64,000 nucleotides of DNA from Synechocystis sp. PCC 7509 (GCF_000332075.2 NZ_ALVU02000001.1:3732324-3796323); one strand, 5' to 3'; shown: positions 34,177 through 44,499, counted from the first letter of the stretch. Numbers and translations are program-made. Notes: generated from the sequence alone by a model not told the origin.

Positions 34177-35208
34177 ATGGTAGTCAGTTTAGATAATGCC
34201 AAGCGCACTGCACTAGGTAGCAAGTTAGCAGATATCAAAGCATTACAAAACTTGCTAATTGCTAACGAACAGAAGTTTATCAGCGAAATCAAAGATAGTG
34301 ACATTCGCGATCGCCTTCAAGATATGCTCAACGATGACCAAAAAAACCTAGGGATTTTGGACACAATCATCGTCCAGTACGGCGTTCAAGCTGAACCAAA
34401 GGAAACTATTACCCAAATGGTGAGCAAGATTGACGAACTAATGAGCGGTTCGGAACTAACTATCTATGAAAAGGTATTTCAGCACGAATTGCTCAAGCAC
34501 CAAGCAGTAATGAGCGGTTTAACTGTACATAAAGCTGCGCAAAAAATTGGCGCTGATGTGATGGCGGCGATCGCTCCATTGAACACGATTAACTTTGAAA
34601 ACCGCGCTCACCAAGAGCAACTAAAAGGTGTTTTAGAAGTATTGGGTGTACGCGAACTAACTGGCGAAGAAGCCGATCAAGGGATCTGGAGTCGTGTTCA
34701 AGATGCGATGGCGGCGGTAAGTGGTGTAGTTGGTAGTGTAGTTACTCACACCAGCGATAAAGCAGACATGAACATCCAAGACATCATTCGGATGGATCAT
34801 GCTAAAGTCAACACTTTGTTTACCCAAGTTGCAGCAACCGACGATCCCCAAAAGCTACAAGAATACTTTGGTCAAATCTACAAAGACTTAACTGCTCACT
34901 CAGAAGCTGAGGAACAAATTGTATATCCTGCGGTGCGTCCTTTCTACGGCGAACACGACACTACAGAATTGTACGACGAGCAAGCAGAGATGAAAAAAGT
35001 CCTAGATGAGATCAAAGCCAGCGATCCAGCTAATGTTGACCAGTTTAAGTCTAAAATTAAAAGCTTAATGGACGCGGTGGGCGATCACATTCGTCAAGAA
35101 GAAAGCACCATGTTTGCAGCTATCCGCGACAACATGAGCAGTGACCAAAGTGAACAACTAGCTACACAGTTTAAAGCTGCAAAAAGCGCAATTCAACAAA
35201 AAATGTAA
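34177..35208 (+). CDS. Hemerythrin-domain protein
   Basis: 343 residues. The N-terminal ~190 residues are helical. The C-terminal hemerythrin HHE domain (~200-335) has His208, HSEAE at 241-245 (HxxxE) and DHIRQEE near 300 (HxxxE), which would bind a di-iron centre. It may sense or bind O2, NO or iron. There is no membrane segment. It is monocistronic with a strong terminator. Confidence 0.9.
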   Translation: MVVSLDNAKRTALGSKLADIKALQNLLIANEQKFISEIKDSDIRDRLQDMLNDDQKNLGILDTIIVQYGVQAEPKETITQMVSKIDELMSGSELTIYEKVFQHELLKHQAVMSGLTVHKAAQKIGADVMAAIAPLNTINFENRAHQEQLKGVLEVLGVRELTGEEADQGIWSRVQDAMAAVSGVVGSVVTHTSDKADMNIQDIIRMDHAKVNTLFTQVAATDDPQKLQEYFGQIYKDLTAHSEAEEQIVYPAVRPFYGEHDTTELYDEQAEMKKVLDEIKASDPANVDQFKSKIKSLMDAVGDHIRQEESTMFAAIRDNMSSDQSEQLATQFKAAKSAIQQKM

Positions 35209-35256
35209 CCCCGTTGCATTCCCATCTGTCAGAATCCTTAAGTAATTAATTCAAGT

Positions 35257-35294
35257 AAAAAATCCCGCTATCTATATTTTTAGCGGGATTTTTT
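35257..35294 (+). terminator. Terminator after the hemerythrin gene
   Basis: AAAAAATCCCGCTA and TAGCGGGATTTTTT, a perfect 14-bp hairpin with A and T tracts on both sides. It serves the hemerythrin gene and the convergent SDR gene. Confidence 0.93.
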
Positions 35295-35314
35295 ACTGCA
35301 AAGTTTGCTTGTCT

Positions 35315-36169
35315 TTAACCGTTAACTACCGCACCACCATTAGGATGTAAAACTTGACCGCTCATATAAGATGAGTCATCGGAAGCTAAAAATACATAAC
35401 TAGGCGCAACTTCTTCTGGTTGTCCGGCTCTTTCCATTGGTACTTGTTTGCCAAAACTAGCTACTTTATCCGGGGGAAAAGTTGCGGGAATTAAGGGTGT
35501 CCAAATCGGCCCTGGAGCTACAGCATTAACTCTAATCTCTTTTGCTATCAAGCTTTGGGATAAACTGCGGGTAAAAGCAACGATCGCACCTTTAGTTGAC
35601 GAATAATCAATTAATTGCTCATTACCTTTATAGGCGGTTACAGAAGTTGTATTGATGATCGCGCTTCCCTTTTGTAGATGCTTCAAAGCGGCTTTAGTCA
35701 AGAAAAACATCGCAAAAATATTTGTGCGGAAAGTCCGCTCCAATTGTTCGGCGCTAATATCTTCAATGCTTTCTTGGGGATGCTGTTCGGCGGCGTTATT
35801 GACTAAAATATCTAGCTTGCCAAATTCTTGCACAGTTTGCTCAACTAATTGCTGACAAAAGCATTCATTACCAATATCTCCAGCAATGGCTACAGCGCGG
35901 CGATTTTGGGCTTCTACTAGCTGTTTGGTTTCTTTTGCGTCGTCGTGTTCGTTTAAGTAAGCGATCGCCACGTCTGCGCCTTCCTTGGCAAATGCGATCG
36001 CCACAGCGCGACCAATTCCGCTATCTCCGCCAGTAATTAAGGCAACTTTTCCCGCCAATTTACCACTTCCGCGATACCCCGGATCGTCAGATTTAGGCTT
36101 TGGTGTCATATCAGCTTCAATACCTGGTTGTTGGTTTTGAGCTTGAGGCGGTTGTAGTTCTTCGGGCAT
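35315..36169 (-). CDS. SDR-family oxidoreductase (general stress type)
   Basis: 284 residues from MPEELQPP; GGAG precedes ATG 36169 and the longer frame lacks an RBS. TGGDSGIG binds NAD(P), NNAAEQHPQESIED holds the NNA motif, and YSSTK is the catalytic Tyr/Lys. A Pro/Gln-rich N-terminal tail precedes the fold, as in Bacillus YdaD/YhxC-like proteins. The substrate is unknown. Its end faces the hemerythrin terminator. Confidence 0.9.
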   Translation of the reverse strand: MPEELQPPQAQNQQPGIEADMTPKPKSDDPGYRGSGKLAGKVALITGGDSGIGRAVAIAFAKEGADVAIAYLNEHDDAKETKQLVEAQNRRAVAIAGDIGNECFCQQLVEQTVQEFGKLDILVNNAAEQHPQESIEDISAEQLERTFRTNIFAMFFLTKAALKHLQKGSAIINTTSVTAYKGNEQLIDYSSTKGAIVAFTRSLSQSLIAKEIRVNAVAPGPIWTPLIPATFPPDKVASFGKQVPMERAGQPEEVAPSYVFLASDDSSYMSGQVLHPNGGAVVNG

Positions 36170-36447
36170 GAAATATCTCCTACTTGACTTAAAATTTTTC
36201 AATCGTAAAACCTTGGATCTCACACTCGATCCAAGGTTTTAGGCAAAGCCAACAATAATTTGGGAACTTTTAGCTATGTGTGATTAGCAAAAATACTTTT
36301 TTGCTTGCTTTCAACAAAAATTTAACAACTACTAAAAAGTTATTTATCATGCTAGAGATGGAGAATATTTTTACTTTCATAACTCTGGAGGCAGACAAGG
36401 ATTATTATTAAGTGTGATTTTAATAACATTAAAAATTATTGATAATT

Positions 36448-37002
36448 TTAAACTCTGCTCCAAGATTCTTGAATAAAGCTAATGGCAATTTGAATTAAGG
36501 GCCATCCCAACAAACAAATTACTGATGCCCAAAAAGTATTAATATCTAACCCTTGACGAACTGCAACAATTACTGCTAATAAGCTCCAAACAGATAAGAT
36601 TAATTCAATTGGTTGTCCAAGTAGAGGAATTAGGGTTAAAAAGTTTAGCACTTGAGGAGCATAAGCAAAACCAATAGGAATTAGTAACTCCTGATAAGTA
36701 GGCGAGTTTCTCCTTAACCATCTACCAATTTGCCAAATAGTCAGCGTCCAAAAATAGTAGCCAGCAACAATACTCAAAGCATCAATCAAAAGTGCTAAAG
36801 GCAAAATAGAAATTGCCGTCCAGTTAATGATAAAAACTACCCAACTACCTAAAGCGTGGGAAATTGCAGCTAAAATTACAATAGTTTGAGCTACACGATT
36901 TGTTATCGGATCGGTGGGAGCATTTTCATAAAAATTAGCATCCAACGATAAAGCACTACCTAAAGTTCTCCATAAACCCTTTCTTGTTTCTTTATTCCTC
37001 AC
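36448..37002 (-). CDS. Yip1-family membrane protein
   Basis: 184 residues, GTG start with AGGA upstream. Five to six hydrophobic helices and the sequence GFAYAPQVLNFLTLIPLLG match the Yip1 domain, in which the Y-A-P-x-x motif is typical. The role in bacteria is unknown. It is divergent from the next gene. Confidence 0.75.
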   Translation of the reverse strand: MRNKETRKGLWRTLGSALSLDANFYENAPTDPITNRVAQTIVILAAISHALGSWVVFIINWTAISILPLALLIDALSIVAGYYFWTLTIWQIGRWLRRNSPTYQELLIPIGFAYAPQVLNFLTLIPLLGQPIELILSVWSLLAVIVAVRQGLDINTFWASVICLLGWPLIQIAISFIQESWSRV

Positions 37003-37064
37003 TATTAGTTCCTAATATGAATAGCTAAGGTAAAATACTATTTAATTTATTCACTACAATTTAG

Positions 37065-38054
37065 ATGTTGCAACTATTAGTTAAGATTATTTTGTGGTTG
37101 CGGGGTGGAAGTTTAAAACTATTAACTATAGCTGTATTAATTCTATTAGTTTGGGGGACGCTTTCGCCTGTCGGAACATTAATTTGGTGGGCAGATGAGG
37201 GCGTACAACTGCTGGGATTAAAAACCAATCCTAAAATTGCTACTTTTAGACCTAATACCTCGGTTTCTAAATCTTCTCAGCTAAATTGTTATATTGTCTT
37301 TCTACCAGGAGTAGGAGATTTTTCTGCAAATCAACTAACGTCAGGGGAAGAATTGTTTTTAGATAGCTTAATTGCAGCGCATCCTAATTGTATTGCCGTC
37401 AGCGATGTTTTTCCTTACTCCGCCGCCAATGAAAGCTTAGGCGGACAGCGTGTACTTGCGCCTTTATGGAAATTTGCCGATCGCGCCCAAGGATGGCTAT
37501 CTGTATCCAACGTAGTCATTAAAATCCGTAACTTGTGGCGGTTTGCAATTTCTGCCGATCCTCGTTATGCGCCAATTTACAATCAAGGCATTGCGACAGC
37601 CATTATTGAACGCATGAATGCCCAGCAGGCTATCCCCGAAAAACCACAAATTATTTTACTAGGCACAAGTGGCGGCGTACAAGTGGCTTTAGGTGCGGCA
37701 GATTATCTCAAGCGCAGCTTAAAGGCAGATATTGTTATAGTTTCGCTAGGCGGCGTATTCGCGGGAACAAATGGTTTTAAAGTCAGCGATCGCGTTTATC
37801 ATTTGCATGGCGATCGTGATTGGGTAGAAAACATTGGCGCTATTGTGTTTCCTTCTAGGTGGCGTTGGACTGTCGGATCGCCCTTTAATCAAGCTCGATT
37901 GCAAAACCGTTATGCAGTAGCAAGTTCTGGCGCTCACGCTCATGATGGCGCTGAAGGTTATTTTGGCGAAAATTTGAGCAACAAAGGCGTTACCTATGTA
38001 GATTTAACCTTGCAAGCAGTTAATCAATTGCCGATTTGGTCAGCCAAGAAGTAA
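37065..38054 (+). CDS. Alpha/beta-hydrolase-like membrane-anchored protein
   Basis: 329 residues. One N-terminal membrane helix (~18-45) is followed by a hydrolase-like fold: YIVFLPGVGDFS, a nucleophile-elbow GTSGGVQVALG (~210) and HLHGDRDWVE. The typical GxSxG is present as GTSGG, so catalytic status is uncertain. Cyanobacterial homologues exist in memory, with no known function. Confidence 0.7.
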   Translation: MLQLLVKIILWLRGGSLKLLTIAVLILLVWGTLSPVGTLIWWADEGVQLLGLKTNPKIATFRPNTSVSKSSQLNCYIVFLPGVGDFSANQLTSGEELFLDSLIAAHPNCIAVSDVFPYSAANESLGGQRVLAPLWKFADRAQGWLSVSNVVIKIRNLWRFAISADPRYAPIYNQGIATAIIERMNAQQAIPEKPQIILLGTSGGVQVALGAADYLKRSLKADIVIVSLGGVFAGTNGFKVSDRVYHLHGDRDWVENIGAIVFPSRWRWTVGSPFNQARLQNRYAVASSGAHAHDGAEGYFGENLSNKGVTYVDLTLQAVNQLPIWSAKK

Positions 38055-38148
38055 AAACCCTTGCATACTGCTTCTATAGCCTTTGGAAGACGTAACAATC
38101 AATTACAAAATGCTATCAAACTAAAGAGACAATCATAGGAATAGTAGC

Positions 38149-38886
38149 ATGAGTCAAATTTCAGGAAAGAGCGTTATTATTACTGGTGCAAGTAGTGGGA
38201 TTGGAGAAGCCACAGCAAAAATGTTAGCCGAGCAGGGTGCTAAATTAATGCTTGCTGCCCGTCGTGAAGATAAATTAGATAAGCTAGTGGCAGAAATTGA
38301 AGCTGCCGGAGGAACTGCGGCTTATCAGATAGTAGATGTAACAAAGCAAAGCCAAGTCCAAGCTTTAGCCGACGAAACCCTAAAGCAGTACGGCAAAATC
38401 GATGTGATGATTAATAATGCCGGAATTATGCCTCTATCACGGCTTGACCAACTGCTAGTAGAGGAATGGGAACGTACTATAGATATCAATATTAAAGGCG
38501 TACTCTACGGCATTGCGGCGGTGCTGCCAGCGATGCAAAAAGCTAATAGTGGTCACATTATTAATATTTCCTCGGTTGCAGGTCATGCTGTATTTCCTGG
38601 CGGTGCTGTTTACTGCGGTACTAAGTACGCCGTCCGCGCAATTTCTGAAGGCTTGCGTAAAGAAATAGGTAAAGATATCCGGTGTACGATTATTTCCCCT
38701 GGAGCGGTGGCTACAGAATTGACTAATCATATTACTGATGAAACCGCATCGAAAGGCGCTAACCAGCTTTATGAAATAGCCATTGGAGCTGACGCTGTAG
38801 CTAGGGCGATCGCTTATGCCATTGAGCAGCCAAAAGAAGTTGATATTAATGAAATTCTATTGCGTCCAACCGCTCAAGAATTGTAA
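38149..38886 (+). CDS. SDR-family oxidoreductase (NADP-dependent)
   Basis: 245 residues. [12 protein letters not shown] (~14-25) is the nucleotide site, NNAG is at ~90 and YCGTK carries the catalytic Tyr and Lys (~158). It resembles YdfG-type serine/3-hydroxypropionate dehydrogenases, but the substrate is not determinable. It sits alone between two genes of different pathways. Confidence 0.9.
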   Translation: MSQISGKSVIITGASSGIGEATAKMLAEQGAKLMLAARREDKLDKLVAEIEAAGGTAAYQIVDVTKQSQVQALADETLKQYGKIDVMINNAGIMPLSRLDQLLVEEWERTIDINIKGVLYGIAAVLPAMQKANSGHIINISSVAGHAVFPGGAVYCGTKYAVRAISEGLRKEIGKDIRCTIISPGAVATELTNHITDETASKGANQLYEIAIGADAVARAIAYAIEQPKEVDINEILLRPTAQEL

Positions 38887-39022
38887 AAGATTATTGGTAA
38901 GGGCGATCACCCTTACTTATTTTTTCAGCTTTGCGACAAAATTTTGGGGAATCATCCAATCATTAGCGCAATTATGTAATCCTAAATAGTCTGGACTCTT
39001 ATTTAAAGTAAAGGCTAAATCA

Positions 39023-40174
39023 ATGGACGATAAATTAATGTTAATGATTCCTGGACCCACTCCCGTACCGGAATCGGCACTACTAGCTTTAGCTAAACAC
39101 CCAATTGGTCATCGTACCAGCGAGTTTAGCAATGTACTAGGGGAAGTAACCCAAAATCTTAAATGGCTGCACCAAACCCAAAACGATGTCCTAATGCTGA
39201 CAACTAGCGGTACAGGAGCAGTAGAAGCTGGGATGATTAACTTTTTGAGTCCAGGCGATCGCATTATTGTTGGCTGCAATGGCAAATTTGGCGAACGTTG
39301 GGCAGAAGTAGGCATTGCTTACGGTTTAAATGTCGAACAAATTACCGCCGAATGGGGAAAACCACTAGATCCACAACAGTTTGCCGACAAACTTACCGCC
39401 GATACCGATAAGCAAATTAAAGCAGTTATCCTCACCCACAGCGAAACTTCTACCGGCGTGTTAAATGACTTAGAAACCATCAACCGCCACGTCAAAAATC
39501 ATGGTTCGGCGTTAATGATAGTAGATGCTGTAACCAGCCTAGGCGCGGTCAACTTGCCAATGGATGATTGGGGTTTAGATGTAGTGGCTTCTGGTTCGCA
39601 AAAAGGCTACATGATCCCCCCAGGCTTGGGTTTTGTCGCTGTTAGTCCCAAAGCTTGGGAAGCTTATAAAACTGCAAAATTACCTCGTTATTATTTAGAC
39701 CTAGGTAAGTACCGCAAATCTACAGCTAAAAATACTACTCCTTTTACACCGCCAGTAAACTTAATTATGGCGCTGCATACTACTTTAGGGATGATGAAAA
39801 CCGAGGGCTTGGAAGGTATTTTTAGTCGTCACCAAAGGTTGATGAAGGCTACCCGCGCTGGGATTAAAGGTTTAAATATGCCATTATTTGCCGCCGATGA
39901 ATTTGCAAGTCCGGCGATTACATCCGTTGCACCCCAGGGAGTAGAAGCCGATAAAATTCGTTCGATTTTGAAGAAGCGGTTTGATATTGCCGTAGCTGGT
40001 GGACAAGATCATTTATCAAATAAAATATTTCGGATTGGACACTTGGGTTTTGTGAGCGATCGCGATATTTTAAGCGCTATTTCTTCTCTTGAAGTTGCCT
40101 TACGCGAACTCGGTTATGAAGGGTTTACCCCCGGTGGGGGTATCGCCGCCGCCGCTAGAGTGCTTGCTGAATAA
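39023..40174 (+). CDS. Class-V aminotransferase (alanine/serine-glyoxylate type)
   Basis: 383 residues. MIPGPTPVPE starts the family; TTSGTGAVEAG holds the PLP phosphate site, DAVTSLGA the PLP Asp, and GSQKGYM the Schiff-base Lys (~194). A photorespiratory glyoxylate-to-glycine role is likely. Homologues in cyanobacteria have also been annotated as 'soluble hydrogenase 42 kDa subunit', a historic mislabel. A terminator follows. Confidence 0.9.
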   Translation: MDDKLMLMIPGPTPVPESALLALAKHPIGHRTSEFSNVLGEVTQNLKWLHQTQNDVLMLTTSGTGAVEAGMINFLSPGDRIIVGCNGKFGERWAEVGIAYGLNVEQITAEWGKPLDPQQFADKLTADTDKQIKAVILTHSETSTGVLNDLETINRHVKNHGSALMIVDAVTSLGAVNLPMDDWGLDVVASGSQKGYMIPPGLGFVAVSPKAWEAYKTAKLPRYYLDLGKYRKSTAKNTTPFTPPVNLIMALHTTLGMMKTEGLEGIFSRHQRLMKATRAGIKGLNMPLFAADEFASPAITSVAPQGVEADKIRSILKKRFDIAVAGGQDHLSNKIFRIGHLGFVSDRDILSAISSLEVALRELGYEGFTPGGGIAAAARVLAE

Positions 40175-40183
40175 GACATTAAA

Positions 40184-40209
40184 AAAGCGGGTTGTATGTA
40201 ACCCGCTTT
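40184..40209 (+). terminator. Terminator of the aminotransferase gene
   Basis: AAAGCGGGTT (40184-40193) and AACCCGCTTT (40200-40209), 10-bp hairpin with a 6-nt loop. Confidence 0.9.
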
Positions 40210-40319
40210 CTTGTGTTTGTAGAAATAGATAGAAATTTTTTCGATTTTTGCCTAGTCAGTATCATAAATTAAGCACCATCGATTTTGACTTGTCTTGACT
40301 CCTAAACAATTAGTACGAT

Positions 40320-40511
40320 CTAAGCCGTTTCCAACCAGTCATAAATTTTATCCAACTGTTCTAGCGTAATTAGCCCGTATTGCCAAAGAATCATTGGTAG
40401 GGGCCCTGGATCTTGCTCTCGATGCCTTAAAGCAACAGCGACTTCGGCGGTAGAAATTGCCAGATCCTCCTGTAAGAAATTGATAAACCGATTGTATGTT
40501 GAGGGAGCCAT
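40320..40511 (-). CDS. DUF2949 protein
   Basis: 63 residues, GGAGG 9 nt before the ATG. Signature: FINFLQEDLAIST, then PLPMILWQYGLITLEQLDKI. This small acidic family occurs mainly in cyanobacteria and has no known role. The 300-bp gap upstream holds only the terminator of the next gene. Confidence 0.85.
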   Translation of the reverse strand: MAPSTYNRFINFLQEDLAISTAEVAVALRHREQDPGPLPMILWQYGLITLEQLDKIYDWLETA

Positions 40512-40737
40512 CGACTTTTCACCTCCGAAAAGATTTGTTAAATTTTTATTTGGACTTAATAACTATTTCTTAGTTTTGAGCTAAAAAACTGACTATTGAT
40601 GATCTCAGTAAGCTTTAATTACCATTGCTTGCTTACTATGTCAATAACTGCACAATTTAAAGTGTGGAATAAAATTGTAACCCACCTTAGCTTTAAATTG
40701 AGAAAAACTGATTAAATTCTTTTATAGCTTAAAACTG

Positions 40738-40770
40738 AAATACTCCCTATCTGTAATAAGGAGTATTTTT
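40738..40770 (-). terminator. Terminator of the DUF192 gene
   Basis: AAATACTCC and GGAGTATTT form a hairpin with T/A tracts, about 45 bp beyond the DUF192 stop on the minus strand. The rest of 40512-40812 shows nothing. Confidence 0.8.
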
Positions 40771-40812
40771 CCTGCTCAGTAATTAACCCTGACTGCAAAT
40801 AAATATAATTGA

Positions 40813-41301
40813 TTACTTTTTGACTTGTAAAAACTTAATCTCAACGGGTGCGCCAACTTTAAAGCCCAATTCTTTAGCGCGTCCCCCACGAACTTCAATG
40901 ACGCGATCGATTAAAACTCCCGGCCCGTAGGTCGGACAAGGTTCGGTATTACAAGGAGGTACGGCAACAGCGATCGCTTGCACCTGATTATCTTTAATAA
41001 AAATCATATCTAGGGGAATAGCGACATTTTTCATCCAAAACCGAACAGGTTGCGGGGGACTAAATTCAAATAGCATTCCGCGATCGTCGGCTAAGGTGGT
41101 TCTGTACATGAGTCCTGTAGCTTGCTGTTCGATAGTTTTAGCAACTTCCAGCCCCAAAACGCGATTTCCAATAGTTAATTGGGCGGAAATAGGTAGACTT
41201 TGCCCCAAAGCCGTTGTTTCGGGCATTGCTGTAGATGTAGAATCACAGCCCATTAGCGTCATACTTAGCATTATTCCCACTACTGCTAACCAACGACTCA
41301 C
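40813..41301 (-). CDS. DUF192 lipoprotein
   Basis: 162 residues. The N-terminal signal ends in the lipobox LMGC (Cys ~19), so it is lipid-anchored. The DUF192 domain follows: GLEVAKTIEQQATGLMYRTT, MLFEFSPPQPVRFWMKNVAI and a C-terminal VLIDRVIEVRGG. The family is uncharacterised, and an envelope role is likely. Confidence 0.9.
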   Translation of the reverse strand: MSRWLAVVGIMLSMTLMGCDSTSTAMPETTALGQSLPISAQLTIGNRVLGLEVAKTIEQQATGLMYRTTLADDRGMLFEFSPPQPVRFWMKNVAIPLDMIFIKDNQVQAIAVAVPPCNTEPCPTYGPGVLIDRVIEVRGGRAKELGFKVGAPVEIKFLQVKK

Positions 41302-41373
41302 CTATATTGCCCCCAAGAAAGATACTTAACAATTGTCATTAATGACTAGCAAACCATCCTCAAATGTTCCCGT

Positions 41374-42066
41374 TTAATAGGCTTCGCGTAAAACGTACCC
41401 TACGCCTCGGACTGTTTGAATCAAGCGTTTTTGACCTTCATCTTCTATTTTCAAGCGCAAGTAACGAATATAGACTTCAATTACATTTGATTCGCCCATA
41501 AAGTCATAACCCCAAACATTTTCTAATATTTGTTCGCGGGTCAATACTTCGCGGGGATGCTCCATCAAATACTTGAGCAATTCAAATTCTTTCATAGTTA
41601 GGTCAATGGCGCGACCGTGACGAATAGCACGGCGAGTAGCCAAATCGATCGCCAAGTCTCCAAACCGTAATTGTTCAGTAGCGGCGGGTTCTTGCAAGTA
41701 CAGACGCACTAACTTTAAAAATTCTTCCGAGCGGTAGGGTTTAAGAAAGTAATCATCCGCGCCCGATTCTAAGCAAGCTACGCGATCGTCAACGGTATCT
41801 CGTGCCATCAATACAAGCATTGGCTCTTTTGAACCAGTTTTTCGCAAGAAGTCGCACAAACTCAGCCCCGATTCTCCCGCCAGCATTCGATCGACAACAA
41901 TCAAAGCCGGATGGCGATCGCGCACTTGGTGGATTCCTGCGGCTGCATCCTTTACTACCACTGCCTCATAGCCCGATGCTTGCAAGTCGAGACTGACTTG
42001 AGAGGCTAAAACTTCGTCCGTCTCAATTACCAACACGCAGGTATTGCGTTCAACAGTTGTAATCAT
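41374..42066 (-). CDS. nblR: OmpR-family response regulator, NblR-like
   Basis: 230 residues. Receiver domain with phosphoacceptor Asp59 (VVDRM), Lys109 (FLKPYR) and RDTVDDRV, then a winged-helix effector (GRAIDLTMKEFELLKYLMEH, VWGYDFMGESNVIEVYIRYL). It closely resembles NblR, which controls phycobilisome breakdown and survival under nutrient and light stress. The cognate kinase is not in the window. The symbol rests on recalled similarity. Confidence 0.82.
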   Translation of the reverse strand: MITTVERNTCVLVIETDEVLASQVSLDLQASGYEAVVVKDAAAGIHQVRDRHPALIVVDRMLAGESGLSLCDFLRKTGSKEPMLVLMARDTVDDRVACLESGADDYFLKPYRSEEFLKLVRLYLQEPAATEQLRFGDLAIDLATRRAIRHGRAIDLTMKEFELLKYLMEHPREVLTREQILENVWGYDFMGESNVIEVYIRYLRLKIEDEGQKRLIQTVRGVGYVLREAY

Positions 42067-42196
42067 ATTTTTGTTGGGGGTAAGGTTAACTAACCGCCAA
42101 ATATCATTAATTGTGGTTTTAATTTAACTCAAACAATAATTTAAACCAACTCGATTTAAAATTCTTTGAGCATTAATACCTATTATAGTCGGAAAA

Positions 42197-43120
42197 TCAA
42201 GGAAGTTCTACCGAAGTCGGTTTAGCGATGTGAGCTAAACCCCAGCCAAGTTTTTCCCGTAAGATGCGGAAAAACTCTGGTGATTGCAAGCGAATAAACT
42301 TTGCCAAGTAAGGCGACTTTTCTATTAGTACGCGATCTTCTGGAAATACATAGCATCCAGCATTACCGTCTACCACCATGATTAAGCGAGTAGGGTTAGC
42401 CGGAAGAACTGTGACAACTTCTGTATCCGCAAATACTAAAGCTCTAGAAGCCAAAGAGTGGGGACATATCGGCACTAATTGCAATACTGGCACTCCCGGC
42501 GTTACCACTGGGCCGCCAGCGCTTAAGGAATAGGCTGTAGAACCTGTTGGTGTAGAGACAATTATCCCATCGGCGGCAATATCTACGGGAGCGTGATGAC
42601 CGATGGCAATTTCAAAATGGCACATACTGGTTAAAGGTTCTCGATGCAGCACCATTTCGTTCAAACACAAGGCTTCCCACGATACAGTATTTTTGCGAAC
42701 TACTTGCACTGTTAGCATTACCCGTTCTTCAATCTCGTATGCGCCCTCCATGACGCTATCCAAGGCTTCGGGCAGCGTATTGACGTAGGTTTCGGTCAAA
42801 AATCCCATATGACCGCTATTGACCGCCAATAAAGGGATACCCACCGGGGCAACTTGGCGAAAAGCGGAAAGCACTGTCCCATCGCCGCCTAAAACGATGG
42901 CAAAACTCATCGCTGAATCAAAACCTGGAGGAGTTAGGCATTCAATGGGCGTATGACATACGGAACTATCGGGGGTAGCATAGCCCAAAATTCCACCTAA
43001 ACCAGTGGTCATACAAACATCGCAACCAATAGCTATCAGTTTGTGTTGTAATTCGTGAGCGACGCGACGCGCGACGGGTTTTTCGTCATTGTATATGATG
43101 CCTATTTTCGGCACTTGCAC
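42197..43120 (-). CDS. nadK: NAD kinase
   Basis: 307 residues. GGDGT at 78-82 binds ATP, and [10 protein letters not shown] and the [20 protein letters not shown] motif bind NAD. It makes NADP+ by phosphorylating NAD+ with ATP. It is in the same orientation as the regulator downstream, 130 bp apart. Confidence 0.95.
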   Translation of the reverse strand: MQVPKIGIIYNDEKPVARRVAHELQHKLIAIGCDVCMTTGLGGILGYATPDSSVCHTPIECLTPPGFDSAMSFAIVLGGDGTVLSAFRQVAPVGIPLLAVNSGHMGFLTETYVNTLPEALDSVMEGAYEIEERVMLTVQVVRKNTVSWEALCLNEMVLHREPLTSMCHFEIAIGHHAPVDIAADGIIVSTPTGSTAYSLSAGGPVVTPGVPVLQLVPICPHSLASRALVFADTEVVTVLPANPTRLIMVVDGNAGCYVFPEDRVLIEKSPYLAKFIRLQSPEFFRILREKLGWGLAHIAKPTSVELP

Positions 43121-43232
43121 ACATCCAAATTAAAGCTAGGCTTGATGTTAAAATCGATCGTTGCACATTTTCGAGGCAATTAGCACAAGGCGCGATCGCC
43201 CATTAATTTTTTTTAGCTAAAAATCAAAGAAG

Positions 43233-44213
43233 TTAGGATTTATTAAAGGGAGTCTTTTTTTGGGATTTCTTTTTAGTTTTTAACTTTTCGTAATCTAGCT
43301 CTTTAAGTTTTTTCATAATTCTGGCGAAATACTCCTGCATATAGCTTTCTAGGGTAGTAGTTTCATCAGGATTTAGTTCAAAGGCTTCATATACTTCTTG
43401 CATCGGTGCAGTAATCGGTTTACCTGTTGCTAATACTTCAGCAAAAGCGAGTCTATCGGACAAATTCCAACCCCATTGAAAAAACCGCGATATATGGCGC
43501 ACCGTCCGTAGTAGATTAATAGGCATCCGAGTTATCCGTGCATCTTGTCCTGACAATCGTTCGCACAAGGCAATAATTTCTTCAGCACTCCAAGCACGAG
43601 TACCGACTAAAGGAAAAGTTTTATTCTCTGTTTCCGGCATTTTCAAAGCGCGGACGGCAAACTTAGCGATATCTTGGGTATCCATGTAAGCCACCGGAGA
43701 AGATTCACCAGTAATCCACACTGCTTGTTTTTCTAAAATGGGAATAGCGTACTGACCGATTAATCCTTGCATGAACCCACTTAACTGCAACACGGTGTAA
43801 TTTAAGCCTGATTGGGCTAAAAATAGTTCCGTACAGCGTTTGATTTCCATTAATGGCACTTCTGGGAACTTGTCGGAGTCGAGAAACGAAAAGAAGATAT
43901 AGCGCTCAATTCCCGCAGCTTTCGCCGCTTGAATTAGGGAAACTTTGCCATCCCAATCTACCTGTTTAATGCTCAATGAATCTGTAGGGCGACTGGTAGC
44001 GGCATCTATTATCATCGTAATTCCTTCCAGAGACGGTGGTAAAGTGTCGGGATAACATAAGTTTCCTTGAACAATTTCGGCTCCCCATTCTCTCAAAAAG
44101 GCTGCTTTTTTCGGGCTTCTGACTAGACAGCGTACTTTATACCCCTCATCCAGAGCGCGGCGAACTACTTGTCTTCCTAAAGTTCCTGTAGAACCGACAA
44201 CTAATAAAGTCAT
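43233..44213 (-). CDS. ycf39: Ycf39/HCF244-type NAD(P)-binding protein, PSII assembly
   Basis: 326 residues. GSTGTLGRQVVRRALDEG is an atypical SDR nucleotide site; VRCLVRSPKKAAFLREWGAE and the SFLDSDKFPEVPLMEIKRCT segment are characteristic of Ycf39. It lacks the classic YxxxK. With high-light-inducible proteins it helps insert chlorophyll into D1 during PSII assembly. A Lys-rich C-terminal tail follows. petM lies just upstream on the same strand. Confidence 0.9.
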   Translation of the reverse strand: MTLLVVGSTGTLGRQVVRRALDEGYKVRCLVRSPKKAAFLREWGAEIVQGNLCYPDTLPPSLEGITMIIDAATSRPTDSLSIKQVDWDGKVSLIQAAKAAGIERYIFFSFLDSDKFPEVPLMEIKRCTELFLAQSGLNYTVLQLSGFMQGLIGQYAIPILEKQAVWITGESSPVAYMDTQDIAKFAVRALKMPETENKTFPLVGTRAWSAEEIIALCERLSGQDARITRMPINLLRTVRHISRFFQWGWNLSDRLAFAEVLATGKPITAPMQEVYEAFELNPDETTTLESYMQEYFARIMKKLKELDYEKLKTKKKSQKKTPFNKS

Positions 44214-44282
44214 GAGGGGTGGTTTTGTGAATGTTAATTTTTATTACTAAAATCTTATCAGAATACGCTTGACAAATATAGA

Positions 44283-44313
44283 GAAGGGAGGAAAAAGATC
44301 GATACCTCCCTTC
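44283..44313 (-). terminator. Hairpin after petM
   Basis: GAAGGGAGG (44283-44291) and CCTCCCTTC (44305-44313) form a 9-bp stem. It follows the petM stop by 8 bp on the minus strand. The T-tract is weak. Confidence 0.65.
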
Positions 44314-44320
44314 GATCAAA

Positions 44321-44434
44321 TTAAAGAGCTTCTTCTTCGTCACCTTGAATTTTGAGTAGTGCGTAGCCTAGGACTATGCCTACTAAAATTAAAGAAAAAG
44401 ACAAAATAATTGCTGTAAACATTTCTCCGCCCAT
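44321..44434 (-). CDS. petM: Cytochrome b6f complex subunit 7 (PetM)
   Basis: 37 residues. MGGEMFTAIILSFSLILVGI with GYALLKIQGDEEEAL after it is a single-helix peptide matching PetM, including the conserved LLKIQG. A GGAGG site lies 7 nt before ATG 44434. It stabilises the dimeric b6f complex in the thylakoid membrane. The gene is divergent from pdxA. It is easily missed because of its length. Confidence 0.93.
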   Translation of the reverse strand: MGGEMFTAIILSFSLILVGIVLGYALLKIQGDEEEAL

Positions 44435-44499
44435 AGTTAAATCCTCCTATTGGATTTGGGAAATAATTAGATAGTCGTAATGTATCTTAAAACAATTTC

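Noticed and set aside
40512-40812. Free-standing small RNA upstream of a terminator
   Set aside because: The hairpin at 40738-40770 is explained as the terminator of the leftward DUF192 gene. No promoter or conserved element was seen.
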